Assembly: GCA_016215155.1 (NCBI GenBank)
Contig: JACRLQ010000054.1
Span: 52,013-116,012 of the forward strand
Direction: 5' to 3'
Length of the DNA stretch: 64,000 nucleotides
From: Nitrospirota bacterium
Lineage (GTDB): Bacteria > Nitrospirota > Thermodesulfovibrionia > Thermodesulfovibrionales > UBA6898
The notes below the pieces were generated by a model. It saw nothing but the letters and a program-made list of their open reading frames with translations. It was not told where the DNA came from and did not search any database. A program made the position numbers and the translations under genes. Below are positions 17,946 to 26,099 of the stretch, one piece after another. Numbering within the stretch: the stretch's first letter is position 1; the number at the start of each line of letters is the position of its first letter.

Positions 17946-17973
17946 CAAAACATGAACGTTCATCGCGTGAACA
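17942..17973. promoter_or_regulatory. Concentric palindrome over the regulator start codon, candidate operator
   Basis: The perfect 12-bp palindrome ATGAACGTTCAT (17952-17963) contains the start codon. A second inverted repeat, TGTTCA at 17942-17947 and TGAACA at 17968-17973, has exactly the same centre. The nested dyads overlap the -10 box, which suits autorepression by the encoded DNA-binding protein. Confidence 0.45.
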
Positions 17974-18587
17974 ATGAAAAGTCAATTAATCAGAGCAGTT
18001 ACAAGTCACTGCGACTCCTTGAGGAGATAGCGAAGGGTGAACCGCTTTCGCAGCGGGACCTGAGCAAAAAACTTGACATCGCCCTCGGCCTGATCAACTC
18101 TTACATGAAGAATCTGGTCTCCAGAGGCTATATCACAATAAAAGAGATCCCCGCGAAAAGGTATAGTTATTTCCTCACGCCAAAAGGCTTCGCCGAAAAG
18201 ACGCGGCTCACCTACCAGCATCTGCAGAATTACACATCGATTTACAAACAGGCGAGGCGGGATTTCAGAGTTCTGCTCAAATCGTTGGAGGAACAGGGCA
18301 TAAGGCGGGTTGTCTTTGCGGGTGTGGACGAGGTGGCGGAGATCGCCTATCTTTCCCTCCAGGAGGTCGAGATCACCCTGGCGGGGGTCGTCGATGACGG
18401 CAGCGCGGGCCATAAATTCTTCAGGGGCATTGTCGCGCCGGTCAGAGAGATACATTCCATGGAATACGACAGGGTCATCCTCAGCACTTTTTTAAGGAGA
18501 GAAGAAGTATTCCGAAACCTGCTCGAAAACGGCGTCCCGGAAGACAGGGTCTGCGCGATTTATGACGCGCGGCCCGGAAAGAGATAA
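17952..18587 (+). CDS. Winged-helix regulator with Rossmann-like sensor domain
   Basis: A 211-residue protein. Residues 15-80 form a winged helix (SLRLLEEIAKGEPLSQRDLS, then LVSRGYITIKEIP and a wing YSYFLTPKGF). Residues 110-205 (GIRRVVFAGVDEVAEIAYLS, then VEITLAGVVDD) resemble the CoA- or nucleotide-binding Rossmann fold at the N terminus of sugar-modifying acyltransferases. Proteins of this form often head lipopolysaccharide or exopolysaccharide loci, and here it precedes one. A concentric palindrome sits over its ATG, suggesting autoregulation. The ligand is unknown. Confidence 0.8.
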   Translation: MNVHRVNNEKSINQSSYKSLRLLEEIAKGEPLSQRDLSKKLDIALGLINSYMKNLVSRGYITIKEIPAKRYSYFLTPKGFAEKTRLTYQHLQNYTSIYKQARRDFRVLLKSLEEQGIRRVVFAGVDEVAEIAYLSLQEVEITLAGVVDDGSAGHKFFRGIVAPVREIHSMEYDRVILSTFLRREEVFRNLLENGVPEDRVCAIYDARPGKR

Positions 18588-18670
18588 AAAGACGGACCCG
18601 GCCCATAGCTCCGGAGAGCATTGCATAAGGTCGATCTGAAATGGTCAGTGCCGAAATAAGACACCTTGTG

Positions 18671-18704
18671 GGCGCCTATAAAGGCGCCTGGTCGGCGGCA
18701 GCTT
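18671..18704 (+). promoter_or_regulatory. Leader hairpin with ops-like sequence before the polysaccharide genes
   Basis: A perfect 7-bp hairpin (GGCGCCT 18671-18677, loop ATAA, AGGCGCC 18682-18688) is followed at 18694-18704 by GGCGGCAGCTT. This differs at one position from the ops consensus GGCGGTAGYNT, which recruits the antiterminator RfaH in enterobacterial O-antigen leaders. It lies 110 bp before the first sugar gene. No NusG/RfaH paralogue is in the window, so the role is speculative. Confidence 0.25.
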
Positions 18705-18813
18705 GTCAGGATGAAGAATCCCGGTGTGGATGACACTTGAAGTCAATGACCTCAGGTTTCTTTCTGAAATTATACGCTCGGGCCAAAACAGTATTTGAGG
18801 GAGGACGGACTAT

Positions 18814-19770
18814 ATGAAAAAACGCATTCTTATTACCGGTGGCGCAGGATTTCTCGGCTCCCATCTGTGCGGGCGGCTGCTGGCCGAAGGACACGAGGTC
18901 CTCTGCGTGGACAACTTCTACACTGGAAGCCGGGCGAATATAGCCCCGCTGCTCCCTAACCCGCGCTTTGAAGTCATGAGGCATGATGTCTGCTTTCCCC
19001 TTTATGTAGAGGTTGACGAGATATATAATCTCGCGTGCCCCGCCTCGCCCATCCATTATCAGTTCGACCCTGTCCAGACCACCAAGACGTCGGTACACGG
19101 GGCCATCAACATGCTCGGACTCGCAAAAAGGATAAAGGCCGGAATCCTCCAGGCCTCTACGAGCGAGGTATATGGCGACCCGGAAGTCCATCCTCAGCCC
19201 GAAAACTACTGGGGCAACGTAAACCCCATAGGTTTACGGTCCTGTTATGATGAAGGCAAGCGTTGCGCCGAGACGCTGTTTTTCGATTATCACCGCCAGC
19301 ACGGCCTGAGGATAAAGGTGGCCAGGATATTCAATACCTATGGCCCTCACATGCATCCCAATGACGGCCGCGTTGTCAGCAACTTCATCATGCAGGCGCT
19401 CAAAGGCGAAGATATTACGGTATATGGAGACGGCGGGCAGTCCAGGAGCTTCTGCTATGTGGACGATATGGTGGAGGGTCTGATACGCCTTATGCGGAGT
19501 CCCGATGAGTTCACCGGACCCGTAAACCTGGGCAACCCGGTTGAATTCACTATCCTGGAACTTGCGGAAAAGACGATAAAGATGACCGGCTCCGGATCAA
19601 GGATAGTCTTCGGGCCGCTTCCTTCGGATGACCCCAGACAGAGACAGCCGGATATTGCGCTTGCAAAAAATGCGCTCGGGTGGGGGCCGAAAGTGCCGCT
19701 CGACGAAGGGCTGAAAAAGACCATTGAATATTTCAGAACAGATATGGAGATTCGCGCGCTTTATCCATGA
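18814..19770 (+). CDS. UDP-glucuronate decarboxylase (UDP-xylose synthase)
   Basis: Converts UDP-glucuronate to UDP-xylose with bound NAD+. It is a 318-residue extended SDR protein with the [11 protein letters not shown] nucleotide-binding motif near the N terminus, the [14 protein letters not shown] segment and catalytic [11 protein letters not shown] (Tyr-x3-Lys). The C-terminal half has [20 protein letters not shown], and the overall pattern follows UXS enzymes rather than GalE or RmlB. It is the first gene after the leader and overlaps the permease gene by 4 bp. UDP-glucuronate must come from a Ugd enzyme outside the window. Confidence 0.9.
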   Translation: MKKRILITGGAGFLGSHLCGRLLAEGHEVLCVDNFYTGSRANIAPLLPNPRFEVMRHDVCFPLYVEVDEIYNLACPASPIHYQFDPVQTTKTSVHGAINMLGLAKRIKAGILQASTSEVYGDPEVHPQPENYWGNVNPIGLRSCYDEGKRCAETLFFDYHRQHGLRIKVARIFNTYGPHMHPNDGRVVSNFIMQALKGEDITVYGDGGQSRSFCYVDDMVEGLIRLMRSPDEFTGPVNLGNPVEFTILELAEKTIKMTGSGSRIVFGPLPSDDPRQRQPDIALAKNALGWGPKVPLDEGLKKTIEYFRTDMEIRALYP

Positions 19771-20648
19771 CAAAGCAGGAAATAAAAGAAAACATAACGC
19801 CTGAACTTAAGGAGCAATGGACAAAGGTCATAGGTCCGCGCAGAGGCTGGGGCGACCTCAGGCCCGCTGAACTATGGCGTTACAGGGATCTGATAATGCT
19901 TTTTGTAAAGAGAGATTTCATCACCTTTTATAAGCAGACGGTCCTGGGTCCGTTATGGTTTCTCCTGCAGCCCATTTTCACCACGCTTGTCTTTACGATT
20001 GTTTTCGGTAAAATCGCCCGGATACCTACAGACGGACTGCCCGGGGTCATTTTTTACATGGGAGGGATCGTCATCTGGAACTATTTTGCGGAATGCCTTA
20101 TCAAGACATCCGACACTTTTGCGTCGAACTCCGGGATCTTCGGAAAGGTCTATTTCCCGAGACTTACCGTGCCTGTCGCCATCGTAATCACAAACCTTCT
20201 GACGTTCGCCATCCAGTTTCTGCTTTTTCTGGTTGTTCTGGCATATTTTTATCTTGCCGGCGCTGAAATCGGAATGAACCGGTGGGTCCTGCTGACTCCT
20301 TTATTATTGCTTCAGATGGCGGCGCTCGGTCTGGGGTTAGGGGTCCTGATCTCGTCGCTGACGATCAAATACAGGGATCTCAGGTATGTCATGGGCTTCG
20401 GGGTCCAGCTCTGGATGTACGCAACCCCGATCGTATATCCCATGTCCCAGGTCCCGGAGAAATGGCGCTGGGCGTTCGCCCTTAATCCCATGTCCGCGAT
20501 AGTAGAGACCGCGAGGTATGCCTTCCTGGGCTCCGGGGCCTTGAAACCGGCCCATATCGGATTGAGTCTCGTCATTACGGCGCTGGTTTTGCTCGCCGGG
20601 ACGGTCATGTTCACCCGGGTCGAAAAGACGTTTATGGATACGGTATGA
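19767..20648 (+). CDS. Polysaccharide ABC exporter, permease (Wzm-like) 1
   Basis: A 293-residue inner-membrane protein of the ABC-2 family with an amphipathic N-terminal helix, then about six transmembrane segments. [20 protein letters not shown] and [17 protein letters not shown] are typical Wzm/KpsM entry sequences; [20 protein letters not shown] and ATPIVYP mark the later conserved part. It pairs with the ATPase that starts inside its stop codon region (4-bp overlap). It would export undecaprenyl-linked O-antigen or capsule glycan. A second system lies at 25,311-27,975. Confidence 0.9.
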   Translation: MTKQEIKENITPELKEQWTKVIGPRRGWGDLRPAELWRYRDLIMLFVKRDFITFYKQTVLGPLWFLLQPIFTTLVFTIVFGKIARIPTDGLPGVIFYMGGIVIWNYFAECLIKTSDTFASNSGIFGKVYFPRLTVPVAIVITNLLTFAIQFLLFLVVLAYFYLAGAEIGMNRWVLLTPLLLLQMAALGLGLGVLISSLTIKYRDLRYVMGFGVQLWMYATPIVYPMSQVPEKWRWAFALNPMSAIVETARYAFLGSGALKPAHIGLSLVITALVLLAGTVMFTRVEKTFMDTV

Positions 20649-21478
20649 GTGACGCGGTTATCAGAGTCGAGAACCTCTATAAAGAATACCGCCTCGGCGC
20701 GATCAGCCACGGCACCTTATATCAGGACCTCCAGAGCTGGTGGGCGAGGATGCGGGGCCGAGAGGACCCGAATTCGATAGTCTTCCATCAACAGTCAACT
20801 CTCAACTGTCAACCGTCCGTCGGGAACCCCCGTTTTCCGGCGCTCAGGGATGTCTCCTTTGACGTATCGCGCGGCGAGGTGTTGGGGGTAATCGGCAGAA
20901 ACGGGGCTGGCAAATCCACGCTTCTGAAGATACTGTCCGGGGTGACGTTGCCGACCGGCGGCACGGTAAAGATCAAAGGAAGGGTATCGACCCTGCTCGA
21001 CGTCGGGATCGGCTTCCATCCCGAACTCAGCGGAAGGGAGAATGTATATCTCAACGGCGCGATCCTCGGCATGACGAAAAGAGAGATCAGCGGCAGGTTT
21101 GCCGAGATAACCGAATTTGCCGGGATCGGAAGGTTCATCGATACCCCTGTCAAACGCTACTCAAGCGGCATGTATGTGCGGCTCGCTTTTGCGGTGGTCG
21201 CCCACCTCGACTCCGACATTCTGATAGTGGATGAAGTTTTGGCCGTCGGTGACGCTTCCTTCCAGAACAAGTGTCTGGGGAAGATGGAAAAGGTCTCAAA
21301 AGAAGGCAGGACGGTCCTGTTTGTCAGCCATAATATGGATATGGTGCGGCACTTGTGCGGTTCAGCAATATTACTCGAAAAAGGGTCTGTTTTGTACGGC
21401 CCCGGCCCTGCAGGGGACGTGGTGGACCGGTACGGACTATATGCCGACAGTCCCTCCCTTCAAAATAAGTCGCCTTAG
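20645..21478 (+). CDS. Polysaccharide ABC exporter, ATPase (Wzt-like) 1
   Basis: A 277-residue ABC ATPase with Walker A GRNGAGKSTLLK, signature YSSGMYVRLAFA, Walker B DILIVDEVLAVGD and the switch VLFVSHNMD. The Wzt/TagH subfamily features TLLDVGIGFHPELSGRENV are present. Unlike the second ATPase it has no C-terminal carbohydrate-binding domain, so selection of substrate must lie elsewhere. Residues 42-62 include an unusual insert (HQQSTLNCQPSVGN) coded by a heptad-like DNA repeat. It pairs with the upstream permease. Confidence 0.9.
   Translation: MSDAVIRVENLYKEYRLGAISHGTLYQDLQSWWARMRGREDPNSIVFHQQSTLNCQPSVGNPRFPALRDVSFDVSRGEVLGVIGRNGAGKSTLLKILSGVTLPTGGTVKIKGRVSTLLDVGIGFHPELSGRENVYLNGAILGMTKREISGRFAEITEFAGIGRFIDTPVKRYSSGMYVRLAFAVVAHLDSDILIVDEVLAVGDASFQNKCLGKMEKVSKEGRTVLFVSHNMDMVRHLCGSAILLEKGSVLYGPGPAGDVVDRYGLYADSPSLQNKSP
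20787..20814. repeat. Short heptad repeat inside the Wzt-like gene
   Basis: AGTCAAC, TCTCAAC and TGTCAAC follow one another in-frame, with ACAGT and ACTGT also forming an inverted pair. It encodes a linker between the variable N terminus and the ABC core. Such heptad runs are more typical of intergenic repeats. Confidence 0.5.
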
Positions 21479-21529
21479 TCGGAATGAATGGATATAATAA
21501 AGGGCCCATGAAAAATGGCCCCGATAAAT

Positions 21530-21545
21530 GCTGCCGGCCGGCAGC
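21530..21545. promoter_or_regulatory. 16-bp perfect palindrome before the dehydrogenase gene
   Basis: GCTGCCGGCCGGCAGC is fully self-complementary and lies 28 bp before the nucleotide-sugar dehydrogenase ATG, in a 95-bp gap. It may be a protein-binding site or RNA hairpin; no T run follows, so it is not a classical terminator. Confidence 0.35.
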
Positions 21546-21573
21546 GGGACATGAAAACTGATCTGAGAGGTAT

Positions 21574-22917
21574 ATGATGAGAAAAGAGATGGTTTTGCTG
21601 AACAGGATAAAAGACAGGAGGGCGGAAATAGGTGTGATCGGGCTGGGGTATGTCGGCCTTCCCCTTGTGCGCGAATTCGTAAAGGCCGGATTTCATGTGA
21701 CCGGGTTCGACCTTGACGAGGGGAAAGTGAAAGCTCTTAAGGCCGGGAGATCTTACATAAAACATATCCCCTCCAAAGAGATCGCCGGCATGATGAAATC
21801 TGACGACCCTTCCCGGCCGCGCAAGCATCTGACACCGACATCCGATTTTTCCCTGCTGTCGAAGATGGACTGCATTGTCATATGTGTTCCGACACCTCTC
21901 AATGAATACCGGGAGCCTGACCTCTCATATGTCTTCAATACCACGAGGGTCATTGCCGAAAACCTGAAAAAGGACCAATTGATAGTCCTTGAGTCGACCA
22001 CCTATCCGGGCACCACCGACGAGGACATGAGGGCCATACTCGAGGGGACGGGTCTTAAGGCCGGGAGAGATTTTCATCTCGCCTTTTCTCCCGAACGTGA
22101 GGACCCCAACAACCCGTTATTTTCGACCAGGACGATCCCCAAAGTCGTAGGGGGCTATACAGGCGACTGCCTTAAGGTCGCCTGCGCCATGTATGACTGC
22201 ATTGTCGAAAAGACCGTGAAGGTCTCATCTACGAAGGCCGCGGAGGCCACGAAACTGCTCGAAAATATTTTCCGCTCGGTCAATATCGCCATGGTGAACG
22301 AAATGAAGATGCTGTTTGACCGGATGGGGATCGACATCTGGGAGGTCATAAACGCGGCCGCCACGAAACCCTTTGGATATACCCCCTTTTATCCCGGCCC
22401 GGGATTGGGCGGACACTGCATCCCGATCGATCCTTTCTATCTGACATGGAAGGCGCGGGAGTTCGATTTCAGCACCCGTTTCATCGAACTTGCCGGGGAA
22501 ATCAATTCACATATGCCGTATTACGTGGTCCAGAAGACCGTCGATGCGCTCAACGAAAGGGGCAAGAGTATAAAAAAATCCAGGGTCCTTATCCTGGGCA
22601 TAGCCTACAAAAAAGACGTGGATGACATGAGAGAGTCTCCGTCCCTGAAGCTTATAGAATTGTTCAGAAAAAAGGGCGCGCTGGTGGATTACAACGATCC
22701 CCTTATCCCTGAAATGCCCAGGACGAGGCATTATAACTTCAGGATGAAGTCGGTCCGGCTGACCAATAAGACCGTGGGCGGGTATGACGCGGTGGTTATA
22801 GCCACCGACCATTCCGATTATGATTACGAATTCCTGCGTAAAAACGCGAAGCTGATAATCGACACGAGGAATGCCGTTTCAGCCCCGGCCCGGGACGCAA
22901 AGGTGGTAAAGTCCTGA
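21574..22917 (+). CDS. wbpA: UDP-N-acetylglucosamine 6-dehydrogenase (WbpA-like)
   Basis: NAD+-dependent two-step oxidation of UDP-GlcNAc to UDP-GlcNAc uronate. This 447-residue UDP-glucose/GDP-mannose dehydrogenase family protein begins with IGVIGLGYVGLPLVREF, continues with CVPTPLNEYREPDLSYV and VLESTTYPGTTDEDM, and has the catalytic-region PGPGLGGHCIPIDPFYLTWK typical of the WbpA clade. The C-terminal domain has LILGIAYKKDVDDMRESPS. A GAGAGG site precedes the ATG. Neighbours resembling WbpE and WbpI support use in a diacetylated or monoacetylated hexuronic acid pathway. Confidence 0.88.
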   Translation: MMRKEMVLLNRIKDRRAEIGVIGLGYVGLPLVREFVKAGFHVTGFDLDEGKVKALKAGRSYIKHIPSKEIAGMMKSDDPSRPRKHLTPTSDFSLLSKMDCIVICVPTPLNEYREPDLSYVFNTTRVIAENLKKDQLIVLESTTYPGTTDEDMRAILEGTGLKAGRDFHLAFSPEREDPNNPLFSTRTIPKVVGGYTGDCLKVACAMYDCIVEKTVKVSSTKAAEATKLLENIFRSVNIAMVNEMKMLFDRMGIDIWEVINAAATKPFGYTPFYPGPGLGGHCIPIDPFYLTWKAREFDFSTRFIELAGEINSHMPYYVVQKTVDALNERGKSIKKSRVLILGIAYKKDVDDMRESPSLKLIELFRKKGALVDYNDPLIPEMPRTRHYNFRMKSVRLTNKTVGGYDAVVIATDHSDYDYEFLRKNAKLIIDTRNAVSAPARDAKVVKS

Positions 22918-22941
22918 GGGATTTATTACACAAAAAAATAC

Positions 22942-22972
22942 TGGATTCCCGATTAACGACTCCGGGAATAAC
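22942..22972. repeat. Dispersed 31-bp repeat, copy 1
   Basis: A 31-bp sequence with the imperfect dyad ATTCCCG/CGGGAAT. It matches the reverse complement of 31063-31093 at 26 of 31 positions. It lies in the 80-bp gap before the aminotransferase gene. Confidence 0.6.
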
Positions 22973-22997
22973 AGACTGAATAAAGGAGAAAGATAAG

Positions 22998-24143
22998 ATG
23001 AAACAGATCCAGATGCTCGACCTCAAGCTCGAGTATGAATACATGAAAAAGGACATCGATTCAGCCCTTGCGAGATGCCTTGAACACCAGAAGTGGATAT
23101 TCGGTCCCGAGGTCAGGGAACTCGAAGAGGCCCTGGCGGCATACCTCGGCGTAAAGCACTGCATAGGGGTATCGTCCGGCACCGAAGCCCTGGTGCTTTC
23201 GCTGCGGGCGCTCGCGATAAAGACAAAGGGCGCTGAATATTTCGACAGGACTGACGAGATCGTTACGACCCCCTTCACCTTTACGGCGACAGGCGACGCC
23301 ATACTGAGGTCCGGGGCGACACCCGTTTTTGTCGATATAGACCCTGAAACCTATAATATCGACGTAAATGCCGTCAGGGAATATCTTGGGTCCTCATCGG
23401 GAAGGGTGAAGGGGATCATCCCCGTCCACCTATACGGCCAGTCATGCAGGATGGACGCTATCATGGACCTGGCGGGCAAACATGACCTCTTCGTCGTCGA
23501 GGACATCGCGCAGGCCTTTGGGGGGGGATGGCAGGGCCGGAAACTCGGATCGATCGGCACGACCGGGTGCTTCAGCTTCTTCCCTTCGAAAAACCTGGGG
23601 GGCTTCGGCGACGGCGGAATGATCTCATGTAACGACGAGGAGCTCGACTCACTTCTGAGGATGCTGCTTAAACATGGCGGCAGGGACAAGTATAATGTCG
23701 ATCACATCGGCTACAACGCAAGGCTCGATACACTCCAGGCGGCCATAGTGCTTGCCAAGTTCAAATACATCGATGAATTCAATGAAAGAAGGAGAAAAGT
23801 GGCCGCGCTTTATGACAAGGGCCTGCAGGGCCTCGACGGCCTTGTCCTGCCGGTGGCCGACCCGCTTCCTGACGTGCATCATGTGTATCACCAGTACACT
23901 GTCAGGGCCAAAAAGAGGTCCAATGTCCAGGCATATCTGAAGGACAAAGGCATAGCGACCATGGTCTACTACCCCTTCCCGCTTCACAAAATGAAGGTCT
24001 TCGAAGGACGCATGAAGATGCATGGCGACCTCAGGCATTCTGAGCTTGCCGCCTCCGAGGTCTTTTCTCTTCCCGTGGAGCCGCTCCAGAGCGTGGAAGA
24101 CACCGAAGCCATTGTAACGGCCCTGAGGGGGTTTAATAAGTGA
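22998..24143 (+). CDS. DegT/DnrJ/EryC1 sugar aminotransferase (WbpE-like)
   Basis: A 381-residue PLP-dependent aminotransferase acting on a nucleotide keto-sugar. The PLP lysine is in FSFFPSKNLGGFGDGGMIS; PVHLYGQSCRMDAIM and VVEDIAQAFGG are family motifs, and IGYNARLDTLQAAIVLAKF is the substrate-side segment. Ribosome-binding site TAAAGGAG precedes the ATG, and the end overlaps the epimerase start by 4 bp. In the ManNAc3NAcA pathway WbpE aminates the 3-keto group; that role here is inferred from neighbours, since no WbpB oxidase is present. QdtB-like or other DegT activities are possible. Confidence 0.85.
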   Translation: MKQIQMLDLKLEYEYMKKDIDSALARCLEHQKWIFGPEVRELEEALAAYLGVKHCIGVSSGTEALVLSLRALAIKTKGAEYFDRTDEIVTTPFTFTATGDAILRSGATPVFVDIDPETYNIDVNAVREYLGSSSGRVKGIIPVHLYGQSCRMDAIMDLAGKHDLFVVEDIAQAFGGGWQGRKLGSIGTTGCFSFFPSKNLGGFGDGGMISCNDEELDSLLRMLLKHGGRDKYNVDHIGYNARLDTLQAAIVLAKFKYIDEFNERRRKVAALYDKGLQGLDGLVLPVADPLPDVHHVYHQYTVRAKKRSNVQAYLKDKGIATMVYYPFPLHKMKVFEGRMKMHGDLRHSELAASEVFSLPVEPLQSVEDTEAIVTALRGFNK

Positions 24144-25318
24144 AGATCGTTACCGTCATAGGGGCAAGGCCGCAGTTCATAAAGTGCGCGCCTGTTTCGA
24201 AGGCGATACGCGACCTGGCCGGGGCGGACCCGTCCGGGCAAAAGGGCATGAAGGAGATTGTAATCCATACCGGACAGCATTACGACTATATGATGTCGAA
24301 GGTCTTTTTCGATGAGCTCGGCATCCCTTCTCCCGATTATAACCTCGGGGTCGGCTCCGGAAGCCATGGCCGTCAGACCGGGGAGATGCTGATAAAGATA
24401 GAGGAAGTTCTTCTTAAAGAGAAGCCTGACGTGATGATGATCTACGGAGACACAAACTCTACCCTGGCCGGGGCCCTGGCCGCCTCCAAGCTGCATATAC
24501 CCGTTGTGCATATAGAGGCCGGCCTCAGAAGTTACAACATGAGGATGCCCGAGGAGATAAACAGGGTGATGTCCGACCACGTCTCGTCGCTGCTTCTTTG
24601 TCCGACCCTGACCGCGGTCAGAAATCTCGAAAAAGAGGGGTTTTCAAATATCGCAAACGGCGGCGGCACATTGGTAAAGCCGATTTTGAAGGATGAGTAC
24701 GATACCTCATTACCCCTGGTCATAAATATAGGCGATGTCATGTATGATGCGATGCTCATGGGCCTTGATATTGCCCAAAGCAGGCTGGGCGCCGGGGGCC
24801 TTACGGCCGAAAGAGGCATATCGCGTTACTGCCTCGCCACGGTCCACAGGGCCGAAAATACCGATGTCCCCGCGAGACTCGATAAAATCATCAGCTCCTT
24901 TGTCGGCATAAGTGAGGAGATGCCGGTCGTCTGGCCGGCCCATCCAAGGACCCGGAAGCTCCTCGATGCGAATTATCCCATGCTTGCGGAACATAAAGGG
25001 CTCGTCATAACGGAACCTGTCGGTTATTATGATATGCTTATGCTCGAAAAAAACGCCTCCGTAATTTTGACGGACTCCGGCGGCGTCCAAAAAGAGGCCT
25101 ACTGGCTCAAGGTCCCCTGCGTGACGCTGAGGGACGAGACCGAATGGGTCGAGACGGTCGAAAGCGGCTGCAATATGCTCGCGAGGCCCGGGCAGGACGA
25201 CATCGGAGAGGTGTTTCATCGCCGTCTTTCGACTGCCGGAGACTTCAAAGGCAGGCTTTACGGCGACGGCAGCGCGGGGCGGACCTTGGCGTCGCTGTTG
25301 ATGGAGATCTATGGTTAA
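24140..25318 (+). CDS. wecB: UDP-GlcNAc 2-epimerase family enzyme (WecB/WbpI-like)
   Basis: Non-hydrolysing epimerase inverting C2 of UDP-GlcNAc or an acidic derivative. The 392-residue protein has IGARPQFIKCAPVSKAI, HTGQHYDYMMSKVFF, YGDTNSTLAGALAASKL, HIEAGLRSYNMRMPEEINR and LTDSGGVQKEAYWL, all family landmarks. The start is GTG at 24140, overlapping the aminotransferase stop. Following WbpA- and WbpE-like genes it could be WbpI, which acts on UDP-GlcNAc3NAcA, or plain WecB giving UDP-ManNAc. Its residues alone do not settle the choice. It overlaps the second permease gene by 8 bp. Confidence 0.88.
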   Translation: MKIVTVIGARPQFIKCAPVSKAIRDLAGADPSGQKGMKEIVIHTGQHYDYMMSKVFFDELGIPSPDYNLGVGSGSHGRQTGEMLIKIEEVLLKEKPDVMMIYGDTNSTLAGALAASKLHIPVVHIEAGLRSYNMRMPEEINRVMSDHVSSLLLCPTLTAVRNLEKEGFSNIANGGGTLVKPILKDEYDTSLPLVINIGDVMYDAMLMGLDIAQSRLGAGGLTAERGISRYCLATVHRAENTDVPARLDKIISSFVGISEEMPVVWPAHPRTRKLLDANYPMLAEHKGLVITEPVGYYDMLMLEKNASVILTDSGGVQKEAYWLKVPCVTLRDETEWVETVESGCNMLARPGQDDIGEVFHRRLSTAGDFKGRLYGDGSAGRTLASLLMEIYG

Positions 25319-26099
25319 GGCATTTTCACTGATATGGAAGTACCGGCATATTCTTCTGACGACCACAAAAAACGATATCAGGGCGAAGTATGCCGGTTCG
25401 GTCCTCGGCCTTGTATGGGCCTTTCTTTATCCGCTTTTATTTCTCGGTGTTTACACGCTTGTCTATGTGGCCATCCTCAAGGTGAACAGCTCCACCATGA
25501 CGACTCCCGAGTACATAGTCCTTATATTCAGCGGACTGGTGCCGTTTTTGGGTTTTGCCGACGCGCTGGGGGCCGGGGTAGGCTCGGTCACCTCCAGTTC
25601 CAACCTCATCAAAAACACCCTGTTTCCTATCGAACTGGTGCCGCTGAAGACCGTTCTCGCAAGCACCGTCACGCAGGTGGTAGGGCTTATTATTTTGTTC
25701 CTTGCCCTTGTGGTCATGAGGAAAGTCGGTATGTTTATCTTGCTGGTGCCTCTGATCTTTCTCGTTCAGCTTATCTTTACCGCGGGGTTTATCTGGTTTG
25801 TTTCGAGTGTCAATGTCCTCGTCCGCGATTTGAGCCAGATGACCTCCGTACTGGTAATATTTTTCATGATGGTCTCTCCGATAGGCTACACGGCTGACAT
25901 GGTGCCGGCAGGTTTCAGAATGCTTTCATATCTGAACCCGCTTTATTCCATCATCACCATGTACAGGGAGGTGATGGTCTATAACCGTCTTCCCCCTTTG
26001 TCTGAAACAGTTTTTTTCGTCCTGATGAGTTTTGCGACTTTTGCCGCAGGGTTCTTCGTGTTCAGCAAACTTAAACAGGTGTTTGCGGATTATGTCTGA
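25311..26099 (+). CDS. Polysaccharide ABC exporter, permease (Wzm-like) 2
   Basis: A 262-residue ABC-2 inner-membrane protein with about six transmembrane segments. ILLTTTKNDIRAKYAGSVLG followed by LGLVWAFLYPLLFLGVYTLV is the Wzm/TagG entry pattern; VNVLVRDLSQMTSVLVIFF and VSPIGYT mark the later part. It is distinct in sequence from the permease at 19,767. Starts 8 bp inside the epimerase gene and overlaps the second ATPase by 8 bp, so these form one unit. Confidence 0.9.
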   Translation: MVKAFSLIWKYRHILLTTTKNDIRAKYAGSVLGLVWAFLYPLLFLGVYTLVYVAILKVNSSTMTTPEYIVLIFSGLVPFLGFADALGAGVGSVTSSSNLIKNTLFPIELVPLKTVLASTVTQVVGLIILFLALVVMRKVGMFILLVPLIFLVQLIFTAGFIWFVSSVNVLVRDLSQMTSVLVIFFMMVSPIGYTADMVPAGFRMLSYLNPLYSIITMYREVMVYNRLPPLSETVFFVLMSFATFAAGFFVFSKLKQVFADYV

